Shown here: one piece after another, positions 11,856 through 23,311 of the stretch
Position numbering within the stretch: position 1 is the first letter of the stretch
Layout of the letters: each line of letters begins with the position of its first letter
From: Tetrahymena thermophila SB210
Lineage: Eukaryota; Ciliophora; Oligohymenophorea; Hymenostomatida; Tetrahymenidae
Length of the DNA stretch: 64,000 nucleotides
Reading direction: 5' to 3'
Assembly (NCBI RefSeq): GCF_000189635.1
Contig: NW_002476157.1
Span: 744,001 to 808,000 of the forward strand
Translations under genes and position numbers: made by a program
The notes under the pieces: generated by a model
What the model was told of the DNA's origin: nothing
The model's input: the letters and a program-made list of their open reading frames with translations, nothing else
Databases searched by the model: none

Positions 11856-13733
11856 TTTTTTAGCTTTAAACCTACCTTATGTTGTAAGAATTTGTTTGTA
11901 TGATTTATATATTTTTAATTACTTATATTCCTTTTAGTTTTTTTTTGTTATTGATTATGGTATATTTAAGTAGTTTATATGATTGTATATTATTTATATA
12001 TTTATTTATTAACTTACTTATATTCTTCTTTATATTTTTAATCATTATTTTTTTTGATATCTAAGTCTTTCTTAATTTTTTTACTTATGCCTTTTTTGTT
12101 CTTTTTCTTTTTACTAAATATTGTTGTAATATAAAAATTTCATTGGGCCTTTAAGTTTATGTAATACTCTACTTGTATGTATGTATGTATGTATATAGCA
12201 AAGATTCAAGTGTTGCCTAACTTATTCTTACTTAAAAACATAATTCTTATATTGCTATTATTTATTTCATTTTTGCTAACCATGTTTTTATTATATTTTA
12301 ACTGATTCTCTATCCACACTTAATAACCCAAGTCCTCTCCTCAAATCATAAAGTTACATTATCCTTTTTCTCTTTTTAGGTCAATAATTGACCGGAGCTT
12401 CTCACTTAAAAATAAAAGCAGAAAAATATTTCAAAAGTAAGCTATTGTTAAAAATAATTAAAACGTTTATCTAATTCAAAAGAAAATAATTAATCCTATT
12501 TTTTCAGCATAATTTAAATTCTGTAAAAAAATAATTCTTCATTAATTCTTTGTGGATTGCTTGGTTTCTTTAAATTTTTACCTAAAAATAATGGAAGGAA
12601 AAGTAAGATTTTTTTTTAAAAAAAGTAATTCCAAATATTAATTTGGCTTTATATTTAAATATTATAATGAACTGATATTTTTATAGAATCAATCAAAAAG
12701 CTTTAATTAATTTACTAGTATGTAAAAATAGTAAATATTTTCGAGCTTATTAAACAAAAAATTTGACACTCAATAATTTACTTCACTTATTTAATATTTA
12801 GTTTGCCTAAGATTATTTAGTTTTAGATATTAAATCCATCAAATACTTTCACGAAAATACTTTAGATTTATCCTAAAATACAATAATGTAAAAAAAACTA
12901 TCTATGCAAAGTATTTGTAAATTACTTTACAATTATTATTTCTTCTCAAAAAAAGTATGTCAAAAAAATTGATGGATTGAAATTTAAAAAATTCAATAGT
13001 TTATTTTTCAATTTAAAAATAGAAAATTGTGTCAAGAACAGAAAGAGCTAAATAGAACTTACTACTTACTCATTCTTAACTTAATTAACAATAAATATTG
13101 AATGAAAAAAATTGATGAAATTTTTATAATTTTCTCTTTTTTATATAAAATATTTTCTTTAATATTTCATAATTTGACGATAATAAAAATGTCTTATTTT
13201 TTGTAGATTTGACTATTTTTTAAAACATTTGCTTTAAGTATTTAAGTATTTGTTTTTTGGTTTAAGTCAAATGATTCGCCCTAGATATCATAAATTAAGA
13301 GCAAAGTTTACCTCACTTAAAAATAATACATGTAAGCTATAATTGAGATATTCTTAGTATATTTAGTTTGTTCTTAGTTTTTAGATTTATTTTAAAATTT
13401 TAGAAAGAATTTTATTAATTTAAATATTTTGCTTGTATTTTTAAGTAAGCTTAGATAAAAGTAAGTAACAAAAATAATTTACATAAAATCTAATAAATTT
13501 AAAGAAAAAATAATTCAAGCATTTATTTTCACTTTAATGAAACAAATCAAGTTTTGTAATTTTATTGTTTAAAAACATTTTTTGTAAAAATCATATTTTT
13601 ATAAAATTTTTTTATTATTAGCTATTAAAAAGCTATATTTTTTTATTTAATAGAAAAAAATAGATTGTAAAGTCATATATTATATTAACTTTTGATTGGA
13701 TATTTTTATAATTTATAAAATAAATAATAATAA
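11856..13733. other. Long AT-rich intergenic region
   Basis: Divergent region between the WD-like gene and the ABHD17-like gene. It contains a GTAT microsatellite and otherwise no frame with coding character. Confidence 0.5.
12174..12196. repeat. GTAT microsatellite
   Basis: Five to six uninterrupted copies of the tetranucleotide GTAT in non-coding DNA. Confidence 0.9.
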
Positions 13734-14642
13734 ATGGGAAAGACTATCAGTAAAGCTTTTTTTTTTTAGCCTCCTAAATAACCAAGCTACCATTCTAAAA
13801 GCGACTTTTGGGTAGATAAATTAATATTTATAAATGAAGACTTTAGCACAATTTAAAGGGATTAAAGTATTCCATGCTTATTTTGTCCTTATTACTACCC
13901 AAACACGACCTAGATATCTAACTAAATATTGATATTTTTTCATTCTACAGCTAGCGATTTAGCTCAAGACCACCACTATATATCTGAAATACGTAACCAT
14001 TTGTAAGTTAGCGTTTTAGGAGTTGAATATCCAGGTTATGGCATTTACAAAGGGAATCCTTCTCCAGAAGGTATAGAGAAAGATGCTCTTATTGTATATA
14101 ACTTTGTCAATCAATGCTTGTTATATCCTACTTAAGATATAATAGTCATGGGACTATTAATGGGTACTGGCCCTGCTTCTTATTTGTGTTCTTAAGTTAA
14201 ATTTAGCCTTTTAATATTAATAGTACCTTTTAAATCTTGGAGAAGAGTAGCAAAAGATCATGCATCATTTTTAGGAAATATAGTTCCTAAAGACTACTTT
14301 AATAATTTTGAAAACTTAAATAAAGGTATATTCAATTGTAAAACAATTGTTATAGATGACGGTCCAGATGAAGATCAATGTGCTTAATGTAGTCATTTGT
14401 ATTTTGACAAGATTTACTACAGTGAATAAATGTTTTTACATTTTTACAATAAAATAAACCAACTTAATAAAATAATGAAATTTAGATTTTTTCATAATAT
14501 GAATCCTTTTTAACATGACATTTATCTTCATTGTATAAATCCTGTTTAAGAGATTATTAAAGAATGGAATATTCAATCTCACAATATTTCTTATGAGCAC
14601 ACTTAGTATAAGCTATAAAAAATTTAAGAAAGGTGTTATTGA
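13734..14642 (+). CDS. ABHD17-like alpha/beta hydrolase lacking the nucleophile Ser
   Basis: Intronless 302-aa frame, ATG 13734 to TGA 14640. Family hallmarks are clear: LGVEYPGYGIYKG, a PSPEGIEKDALIVYNFV helix, and a nucleophile-elbow region ending MGTGPASYL. Active ABHD17/FAM108 enzymes remove palmitate from membrane proteins with a GRS(I/M)GTG elbow. Here that reads GLLMGTG (residues 140-146), so both the Arg and the Ser are replaced by Leu. The oxyanion HGNA is HSTA, and the usual HG..D acid-loop motif reads DDGPDED. The frame is intact, so this looks like an expressed pseudoenzyme or a very young pseudogene rather than an active hydrolase. No N-terminal palmitoylation Cys cluster is seen. 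Confidence 0.8.
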
Positions 14643-15438
14643 TTTTGATCAACAACCTATTTTATTCATAAGTTAAATTTCTTGAAAAGAATTAACAATG
14701 TCTATAATATTATAAGATAATTAATTATTTATTTATTACATTTTTCTAAAATTATTTTTCATTTTTTAATATTTTCTTCTTAATTTTAATTATGATAAAT
14801 TAATTGTTTTATTTAATAAAATATATTTAGTAATTTAAATAAAATTTGTAAATTTAAATATTTTAATCATTAAAACATTTAAAATATTAAAAATACTAAA
14901 GCTTTTTAGTATAAAATTTTTTATTTTAAATAAATTTATAAAAAATACATACCTACATATACACCTTAATATCTAAATTATTAATTTGTATTTAAGTAAA
15001 TAACAATTTTGAAAATATTATATTATAAAAAATGTAAGTGAATCTATTTTGAATTACCACGTGTATTGTTCAAGCAAAGTTAAAGTACTTATTAATTTAG
15101 AATAATTTATACTTGAATATATAGTAATTTGAATAATTTTCAAGATAAATTAGATTTTAATTTTATTACTAATTATATTTTCTTTTAAAATAATAATCTT
15201 ATCAAATGATTGATAAAAACATTAAGGGATTATAAGAAATATTATTAATCAATCATAGTTAAGAAATAAAATCTAATTATTTAATATTATTTGTTAATTA
15301 ATTTAAAATAGAAGTTTATTTGGTGGATAAGATTGGTTTTTCAATTTAGAGAAAATAATAAATTATTAATTAAAAAGATATTTATTTATTGGTAATAAAC
15401 TTATTCTTTCAATAGTAATTAGAAATATTTTAAAAAAA
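14643..15438. other. Intergenic AT-rich stretch
   Basis: Spacer between the ABHD17-like and PIG-O-like genes, both on the plus strand. No supported feature; it presumably carries the promoter of the downstream gene. Confidence 0.5.
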
Positions 15439-18400
15439 ATGGGTTAAGAATTAGATTATTCAATATAAGCATTCAAAATTTTAGCAAGGATTTTTTTTTT
15501 ATAGCTGCTTTGTCTTCTTCTTTTCGCTTATGGATTATTTTTTTTCCATAAATAGTTAAGTTTAGTAAGCAAATCAGATCTTTAGTCTTTTGTTAAAAGA
15601 GATGAGTGGTTCGAACTTCAGTAGCATGAAACTATAGGATTATTTATTTTAGAAGGAAAAAATTCATTAAATCAAATGAAGTTGCCATCTGATATTCAAA
15701 ATATTACTCTAAATCTAAAAAGAGAACCGCAATGTTATGAAGGATAAGAAATCATAGCTTTAATGACTGGTAGTTATTCATCGCTCTTAGAATATGTATA
15801 TTCATAAGATAAGGTAATTGAAATGAAAATTGACCAAGATATGCAATCAAAAATATTCTTATTTATTAATTGATATAGCTGATTGAAGATAGCATATTCC
15901 ATTAGCTAAATCATACATAAAAGTAAGTTGCTTACATCGGAGAGCAAACCTTTTGGCAAGATTTATTTCCACATATGACTCATTCTGAATATAACAGTGA
16001 AAAGGATTTAAAATATATTTTAACTTCAAGTGAAAGCTTCAAAGCAGATTTTATTATTGGTAAATCTTTTAGATTAAGCATCTTTTTTTAAGCAGATTAA
16101 AATTAGTTTGTTAAATAGAAGAATCATGTTTACCTTAAAAATATTAAATAGGCTTGATAGAAGATAATTAAGAATTTTATAAGCAGATTTAATAGTCCTT
16201 ATCAGAGTTAAAAAAGAAAACACTGATCCTTATTTTAGAATGTAAGTATTATTTTTAATTAATTAGAAAGCATTTTTTATAAAATTGTTATTTTCTTTTT
16301 TGTCATATTTTTTTAAATTAAATAAAGAGGATGAATGCAGCATATATGGCTCAAGGGAAAGTAGACTTATAGCACTTAGCAATACTTAATTTCAAAATAT
16401 TGTACAGCTACCTGATTTAGAAAGAGAAGAAATCGATATGACTAGCACCTTGTCAGCAATTTTAGGCATACCCATCCCTTTTTGCAATTTTGGTTAAGTT
16501 ATTCCGGAATTATACTCAAAAGAAATGGACTTAGAATTAGACGGTGAATAATACAGCACTGAATTAAGAACATGGTATACTGTTTTCTACCATATTCTAC
16601 TTAATTCACATTAGATGGAGCACTATATAGCATCATTTTAAAAATATTATCCATTATTCTTTAGCAGTGAAAAAGTTGAGGAACTAAAAACAGAAATAGA
16701 AAATTTACAAAAAAGCTTTTCTAATATTTTAGATGATATTTAGCCTGGACAGTAAGGAAGCAAAGAAGAGTAGAAAGTTATAAAGTAAATTAAAGATCAA
16801 ATAAAAGCATTTAGAAAAGCTATGAAATAAATGGAATTAATTATTTAGTAAAGTAATTTCGGTTAGATACACTTGATGGTGTTCGGTTTAGTCTTTTTTA
16901 TAATTGCATTTTCTTATTTACTCATAACTGAATTCAAAAGTTAGTAAAATCTCCAGTTATTTACTAAATTGATAAAATCAGCTTTTTATTTTAATCATAC
17001 CTCGCCTGTTTAATACAACTTTAATATGATCTTAACAATCTTCCTATCCCTTACTTTTATCTTTGTAAGAAATGGTAAATGAGTTATTATTACTATATAA
17101 ATATACCATATAGATTTTTTTTTAATTTTAAATCATTTTTATATTTTTTATTTTTAAATTTTTGATAAAAGAAATTCTTTTTCATTATAGAAAATAAAAT
17201 TTTTTATGCTTATGTTGATATTAATTAAGGTATTTTTAAAAAAAATTAGAATACATAATCTAAATTATTAAAAAATTATAATTTAATCAATTTTTATAAC
17301 TTAAAATTAAAAAAATTAGATTATTTAATTTTGACTGCTGACATAATTTTGCACGGAATACTTTTACTAAATCTTGATTAAGATAAGATAAAAAAGTATT
17401 TATTTTTGAGCTCAATAAATATAGCAATAAATGCTAAGTGCTTAGGATTGATAAAAATTAATTGGGCTTTGAAATTGGCTGATACTATAGGAGTTCACTA
17501 CATATTCGATGTTTTATGTTTTTTAGTTATAGTTTTTTTTGCTTTCAAAGTTCTCTCAACAATTTATTTTATAGAGATAGAATTTCTAATAGAAACGAAA
17601 AAGAAAAGGATTTTTAAGGCTTTGATATCTATTTCATTAATAAATATAATTCTAAGTGGATTACAATACTTCTTTAATGATATTATATCTCACGATTAGG
17701 CTTCATTTTTAATTATGCTCTTTTTTACAATAGTATCTTCTATTTTAGTTAGGCCTTTTGTTTATAAATCTGAGGACTTCAATAAACTGAACTGTGAAGC
17801 CAAGTGGATTCTTGTAAGTATAAACGTTCTTCCTTTAGTGTTTTTAGACACTCATAATGAGCATATTTTTATTATTTTAATACTTTATTTGTACTAGCTT
17901 TTCAACTTTTTCCACTTAATAAAGAATGCAGGTTATCTTAATTCTTCCATGCAAGTATGCTATTTGATATTCCTAACAATTATAATATTCTAGAAAGGAC
18001 TGCTGGGTTCAATAGAAATGGGATCTCTTAAAAATGCTATACACATGGATCATCATCATGAACATGAAGAAAGTAATGTAGTTGTTCACAGTGAAAAACA
18101 CACGAATGAAACATCAGAAGGAAATGTTCTATTTAGCTTTATTACTAACTGCATATAAATAGGAGCAGCTCCAATTATTTTGGGAGGAATTTTTCCTGTG
18201 TTTTAGAAAATTGCCAATAAAGCAAAGACCATTCCAAGAGAAAAGTTTATGAATTAAAGTATTCTTAAATTGTTATTTGACTAAGATCTATTCCTTAGCA
18301 TTGAAAATAACTACTTTACTAGTCTCTAAAATTTAATAACTTATCTGTTACTGCTTTTAATAATACTATCTCTAAGAATTATATTTGTGCTTTCAAATAT

Positions 18401-18716
18401 AATCTTAAATTATAGCTCAAACTTTAATCTCTTTAGATTCTATAAAGAAATCTTCATCTTCGAAATAATAAACTTTATATTCATTTATATTACTATTTTA
18501 GGTTGTATTCACTTGTTTGTGTAGCTAAATTAAAATGATCAAAAGTAGTACGAGCTTAAATTACAATCTGATAATGAACCAAGTGAAAAAATAAAAAACA
18601 ACAAATAAATCTCATTTAGTTAAAATGATGAAACAGAGCTATTTAAAGTGAATAATAGAATGAAAAGAGAAGATTCATTAAACGAATAAAGTGCTACTTA
18701 AGATGATGAAATATGA
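15439..18716 (+). CDS. PIG-O-like GPI ethanolamine-phosphate transferase, metal site lost
   Basis: Five-exon model: 15439-15813, 15879-16059, 16107-16241, 16328-17074, 17320-18716. Phases fit and the total is 945 codons (944 aa). PIG-O adds ethanolamine phosphate to the third mannose of GPI anchors in the ER. Order: N-terminal TM (~residues 15-33); a lumenal domain with ALMTGS, a YIGEQTFWQDLFP block (GDDTW..LFP in the family) and LSAILGIPIPFCNFGQVIPEL (a strong family signature); then two TM helices, a C-terminal multi-TM region and a His-rich loop (MDHHHEHEE). The metal-binding motifs are gone: IDALR reads LEGKN, no DHAGH is seen, and GDHG reads LEQD with GDHGG replaced. It is likely catalytically inactive or repurposed. 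The third exon boundary is the least certain; the unspliced frame stops at 16155. Confidence 0.75.
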
Positions 18717-19679
18717 GAATAATTATATTCAAACATTAATATAATTATTTTCTTTTAATTAAATTTTTTTAATTTCATAATATATTTTATATAAATACTA
18801 CTTCAGCTAAATATTTGTATTTCAAAAAAAAATACTTTTATAAATTTATGCAGCAAAAACTAAAATAAATATTAAAAATTTTAAAATCAGTTAAAATATT
18901 TTTTAAAAATTTGGTTCAAATGTTATTTTATAATGAGTTTGTCTCTTTGCTTTTAAAATGATAAAATAATTTTTTAATTTTTTAAATTACTGATATTATT
19001 CATCAAGGTTTAAAGCAATGATTTTTACTTTAAAAAGCTTTTGAATCTCATTCATTTTTAATGCTTAAGAAGAAATATTAAATATTAAGTTAAGTTATTT
19101 ATGACTTTTATGAATTTATTTCACATTAATAATTACTTTATTAGCTTAAAAACATACCATGACTTTTTTGTCTCTAAAAAATATTCTTATTTTTAAGTTT
19201 TTAGTTAAAATATAAAATATATTTTTAATTCTTATTTTTCATAATAGCTTTATTATCGATTACTTAACTTTACTTAAAAAAACTATTTTTAAAATAATTA
19301 AATTAAAAATTTAAAGTTAAGCTATTAAATGTAAGAAGTGAATTTATTTAATCTAATTTTTAAATTAAATTAAATTCTAAAATTTATGTTATATGATCAT
19401 TTAGTTGCAATGGTGCTAGCTTATATAAGATAATATAACTAATTTTGTTAAATATTTATTCAATTTATTTAAATATTTCTCATATCATTTTTTATTAAGA
19501 CAAATGGAACTTTTATAAATTTAAAATACAAAAGTTTTTAAAAGAATTAAATGTATCTAATAATGTAAATTAAGTTTAAATAATATTTTTATCTTCATAT
19601 TTGTTTTATAATTAGAAATATAAATATTTTATAGCATTATTATGAAGAATTAACTTTCCTATTTTTAGAATTATAAATT
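18717..19679. other. Intergenic AT-rich stretch
   Basis: Spacer downstream of the PIG-O-like gene with no supported coding or RNA feature. Confidence 0.5.
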
Positions 19680-20939
19680 TTTAAAATAGAAAGAGTGTTT
19701 GAATTATCTCTTTAATTTAAGAGGGAAGATATTTTTGAAATTAAAAATATCGCGGAGGATGAGTGTATATTTATTTTAATTTGATAAGTCGATGAGAGAT
19801 ATAATATGAATATAAAAGTGATGCTATTAGTTTAAAAGAGCTGAATTTAATTTTGATTGCTAAGATAAAAATTAATAAATCTGAGTACTATGTGTACATA
19901 AAGTATAAAATCATTCAGTTTAATTTATTGACTAGCTTTTTAACGTATATTTTGAATTGGTTTCTTTCTATTAAATAAGCGGAATATAAAGATATTTCAA
20001 ATAGATTAAATTTAAATAATAACAAACATATAAAATATATACATGCCTACTTAATTTCTTAAAGCATGCCTTTCATGTTTTTTTGTAAACAGTCAGGGTT
20101 ATTCAGTCTATTACATTATTTTTACTAGCTGAATTTTTAAAATTTGGCATGGAAATAAAGAAAAGAGGATATTATAATAGACTAATTGTGTGTGTCAACC
20201 ATTTTGGAAAAACATCAACATGAACAGTGTTATGAAAGAATAAATTTTATGAGAGTTTTCAAATATTTTTTGGTGGGAAGAGATAATTCAAATTAAAACA
20301 ACATATTTAATACACTTATGAAGTATTTATGCATGTGTAACTTAACTTTGTTTGATTTTGAAGTGTGTTTTTAAATAGCAAAAACAAATTTTTATCTTGA
20401 GTTTTTAGAGTTTATAAAAGAAACATTTTGATATAATGAATGGATTAATGTCTAATTTGCTAAATAAAATATAATAATTACCAAATTGCATATTTTTTAT
20501 TAATAAAAAATGCGCCACCAAGCAATTTAAAACTGTTAAAAAATCTAACTATTAATATTTTTCTAATCTAAATAAAATTTATTTCAATCTAAAAGCTTTT
20601 CAAATTGCTACATTTTTTCGTTCAATTTATGACTCTATTTAAGATTTTAGTGTAGCTGTGACATTAAATGTTTTAAAATGTAATCCATCAGAAATTATGT
20701 ACTGTTAAAAATATCTTTTTTAAATGAAAATATTCAGAAATATCTTATATTTGGTTTACTTCTGTATTATTTCCCTTGCTTAATTTGGAAGTATTCTAAT
20801 GATAATTAAGAAGCATATAGGTAAGTAAAATTAATTAAAAAAATTTAAATGCGTATATGATACCTTCCTTCCTTCTTTTTTTTTAGTTTACTATCAACTT
20901 TTAATAAGCCACAGTATCTTATTTATCTAAAAAAAATGA
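19680..20939 (+). pseudogene. Coding-like but disrupted region, possible gene remnant
   Basis: GC is visibly higher than in the flanks, and three successive ciliate-code frames look protein-like but do not join. Segment 1 (about 19680-19783) gives FKREDIFEIKNIAEDECIFI, vaguely like a cyclic-nucleotide-binding beta-roll, then TGA. Segment 2 (about 19795-20431) runs over 200 codons without an early in-frame ATG. Segment 3 starts at ATG 20436 and runs to TGA 20937, with a good intron candidate (GTAAGT at 20820 to TTTTTTAG). Either this is a multi-exon gene I failed to splice or a decayed one. Because only TGA stops, long chance frames are common here, so confidence is low and I claim no function. 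Confidence 0.35.
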
Positions 20940-21751
20940 TTCATTTTTTTTCATAAATTTTATTACTCTCACAGCAGTTTGTAAAGAGCTTGTTTATCAA
21001 AAATTTATTTAAATTGAGGAGATTAATCTCAATTAACTTCTTTACTGGACATCACTTACTTATGATGAGCCGCATAGGAGAAAAAATCCTTATTTCTATT
21101 TATATATTTAAAAATAAATAACAGTCTTTTTGTTATGTAATAACAAATATTTCTATATTAATTCTTTATCATTCTAATATTTTAACTGAATTTAGAAATA
21201 CTATTTGCTATTAGTGATAGAAAAAACATTCATATGCAAAAAGTTTACTTTTGCTTAATCCGTTTACAGACACGTTTAAAAACTGAATGAGAACATAAAA
21301 AGTTGATTTAAATAAGCAAAATACAGTTGATAGCACAAATGAAATTTTGAAATTTTTAATGAAGGCGCTATTTGCGAAAATTAAGAATTATAGCGCTCAT
21401 TGGAATAATATTTGAAAATCTTTGGTTTAAATATTGAAGAATTTGGATAAAAGATTGAGTTATATTAATTATAAAATTAGAAACATTCATTTCTGCAATA
21501 CTTTCATAAACAAATAAGAAAAAAAATATAATTAAAGAAAAAGAGTATCAATCAATCAAACGATCTTTCATATAATTAATTGCTGGTTAATAATAAATCA
21601 TACAAGAAATCTAAACTGCACTAAAATCTGCGAAAACATACATACAAACATAATATAATTAAAATAATAAATTTATTTTTGAACAACTCTCTAATTCAAA
21701 TATTAACGAATACACTTTTAAACACATTTTAAATTTAAAAAACCTACTATC
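20940..21751. other. RNR2 upstream region
   Basis: Non-coding. It contains a short hairpin near 21014-21037 (AATTGAG..CTCAATT) and a GC-containing inverted repeat at 21365-21396. The last 200 nt carry ATCAATCAA-type AT-rich sequence typical of a ciliate 5' leader. Confidence 0.55.
21365..21396. promoter_or_regulatory. GC-containing inverted repeat upstream of RNR2
   Basis: GCGCTAT at 21365-21371 and its exact reverse complement ATAGCGC at 21390-21396, separated by 18 nt that include TTTGCGAAAA. Such GC-bearing words stand out in this AT background, and the inner word resembles E2F-type sites of S-phase genes. It lies about 360 nt before the RNR2 start. A regulatory role is inference. Confidence 0.35.
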
Positions 21752-23311
21752 ATGCAACAAATTGAACAAACTAACGAATAACTCTTTGCTCCTTCTAATG
21801 TCGACTTATAAAAGGCTGCCAATCCTAAGGTTAACAAGTACTTAGCTACTGGTATGAATCCCCTTCCTCTTTTGAAGTCAAAGAATGATGAAGGCAAGGC
21901 TCCTAAGGAGGGTTATGAAGATGAACCCTTACTCAAGGATAACCCTAACCGTTTTGTACTCTTCCCTATCAAGTACAACAAGGTCTGGGAAATGTACAAG
22001 AAGGAACTTGCTTCTTTCTGGACTGCTGATGAAATTGATTTATATCAAGACTTGAAAGATTGGGAACGTCTCACTGATAATGAACGTCACTTCATCAAGT
22101 ACGTTCTCGCTTTCTTTGCTGCCTCTGACGGTATCGTCCTTGAAAATCTCGCTGAATAATTCATGTGTGAAGTCTAAATTCCTGAAGCTCGTGCCTTCTA
22201 CGGATTCTAAATTGCTATGGAAAACATTCATTCAGAAACTTACTCTCTTTTGATTGACACTTATATTAAGGATGAAGTTGAAAAAGATTATCTTTTCAAG
22301 GCTTCTCAAAATGTTCCAGTAATTCACAAAAAGGCTTAATGGGCTCTTAAATGGATTAACAATAACGATAATTTTGCTTCTAGACTTATTGCCTTCGCCG
22401 CTATTGAAGGTATCTTCTTCAGTGGTAGTTTCTGTGCTATCTTCTGGCTCAAGAAGCGTTCTTTAATGCCTGGTTTGACTTTCTCTAATGAACTTATCTC
22501 TAGAGATGAGGGTCTTCACACTGATTTCGCTTGTTTATTATACTCTATGTTGAATAAGAAGCTCACTAAAGAAGAAATTTATGAAATTATCACCGAAGCT
22601 GTTGAAATCGAAAAGGAATTCATTTCTGAAGCTCTTCCTGTAGAATTAATTGGAATGAATAGCAATGTAATTTATAAATTTATTCTTATCTATTTTTAAT
22701 AATCTTTTAATTTCAGGACATCCTATTTACTAAAATAATAAAACAAGCTATTTTTTGAAGCTTGTTAATCAGTTTATTTTGTATTTACTCTGATATCTTA
22801 GATAAAGAATGAAACAAGCTTCTACATATTTGAGCTTGACTTAATTATAATAATATTTAATCCATAAATATTTGACCTACAATAATGCTTAATATTCTGG
22901 ATAATTAATCCTCCCAATAAAGAATATTCCCAAAATTTTTTAAGCATATCAAACTATAATCAATAGTCTATTTTATATTGATTCTGATATTAGATCATTA
23001 ATAATTTTTGTTTAAAATATTAGAAAAACTTAGAATTTTCTAAAAAATATTAATTAAAAAAACTAATATTTAATTTTATTTATAATTAATAATAGATGAT
23101 GAAACAATACTTAGAATTCGTTGCTGACAGACTTTTATTCGCTTTAGGTGTACCCAAATTCTACAACAGTAAAAATCCTTTCGAATGGATGGATATGATT
23201 TCTATTTAAGGTAAAACTAACTTCTTCGAAAAGAGAGTTGGTGAATACTAAAAGGCTAACGTTATGTCTTCTAAAGAAGATAAGGTCTTCAGATTAAATG
23301 CTGATTTCTGA
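21752..23311 (+). CDS. RNR2: Ribonucleoside-diphosphate reductase small subunit (R2)
   Basis: Makes the tyrosyl radical for class I ribonucleotide reductase, which supplies dNTPs for replication. Exons 21752-22666 and 23096-23311, with a phase-0 intron of 429 nt (GTAATT..AATAG); 376 aa. All key residues are seen: iron ligands Asp126 (AASDGIV), Glu157 and His160 (MENIHSETY), Glu ~219 (AAIEGIFF), Glu ~253 and His ~256 (RDEGLHTDF), and radical Tyr164. The C-terminus FRLNADF is the eukaryotic R1-docking tail. Codon use is more biased than in neighbours (more AAG, CTC, GGT), as expected for a highly expressed gene. The start is chosen at the first ATG, before the [10 protein letters not shown] leader. 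Expect S-phase regulation from family knowledge. Confidence 0.97.
22742..22766. repeat. Hairpin within the RNR2 intron
   Basis: AACAAGCT (22742-22749) and AGCTTGTT (22759-22766) form an 8-bp stem with a 9-nt loop near the 5' end of the intron. A similar AAACAAGCTT word recurs about 65 nt on. Function unknown; it may simply shorten the effective intron. Confidence 0.5.

Noticed and set aside
12560-12700. ATG-led frame in the long intergenic region
   Set aside because: Short, low-complexity, no motif; frames of this size are expected by chance when only TGA stops.
14448-14468. AAATAAACCAACTTAAT, reminiscent of the chromosome breakage sequence core
   Set aside because: The Tetrahymena core AAACCAACCT is not matched exactly, and the site lies inside the ABHD17-like coding frame.
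16060-16160. Frameshift in the PIG-O-like gene at the unspliced TGA (16155)
   Set aside because: A 47-nt GT..AG intron (16060-16106) restores the frame and all downstream phases, so a frameshift is not required.
17406-17897. Two adjacent small hydrophobic ORFs
   Set aside because: They are parts of the last exon of the PIG-O-like gene, separated only by TAG, which is Gln here.
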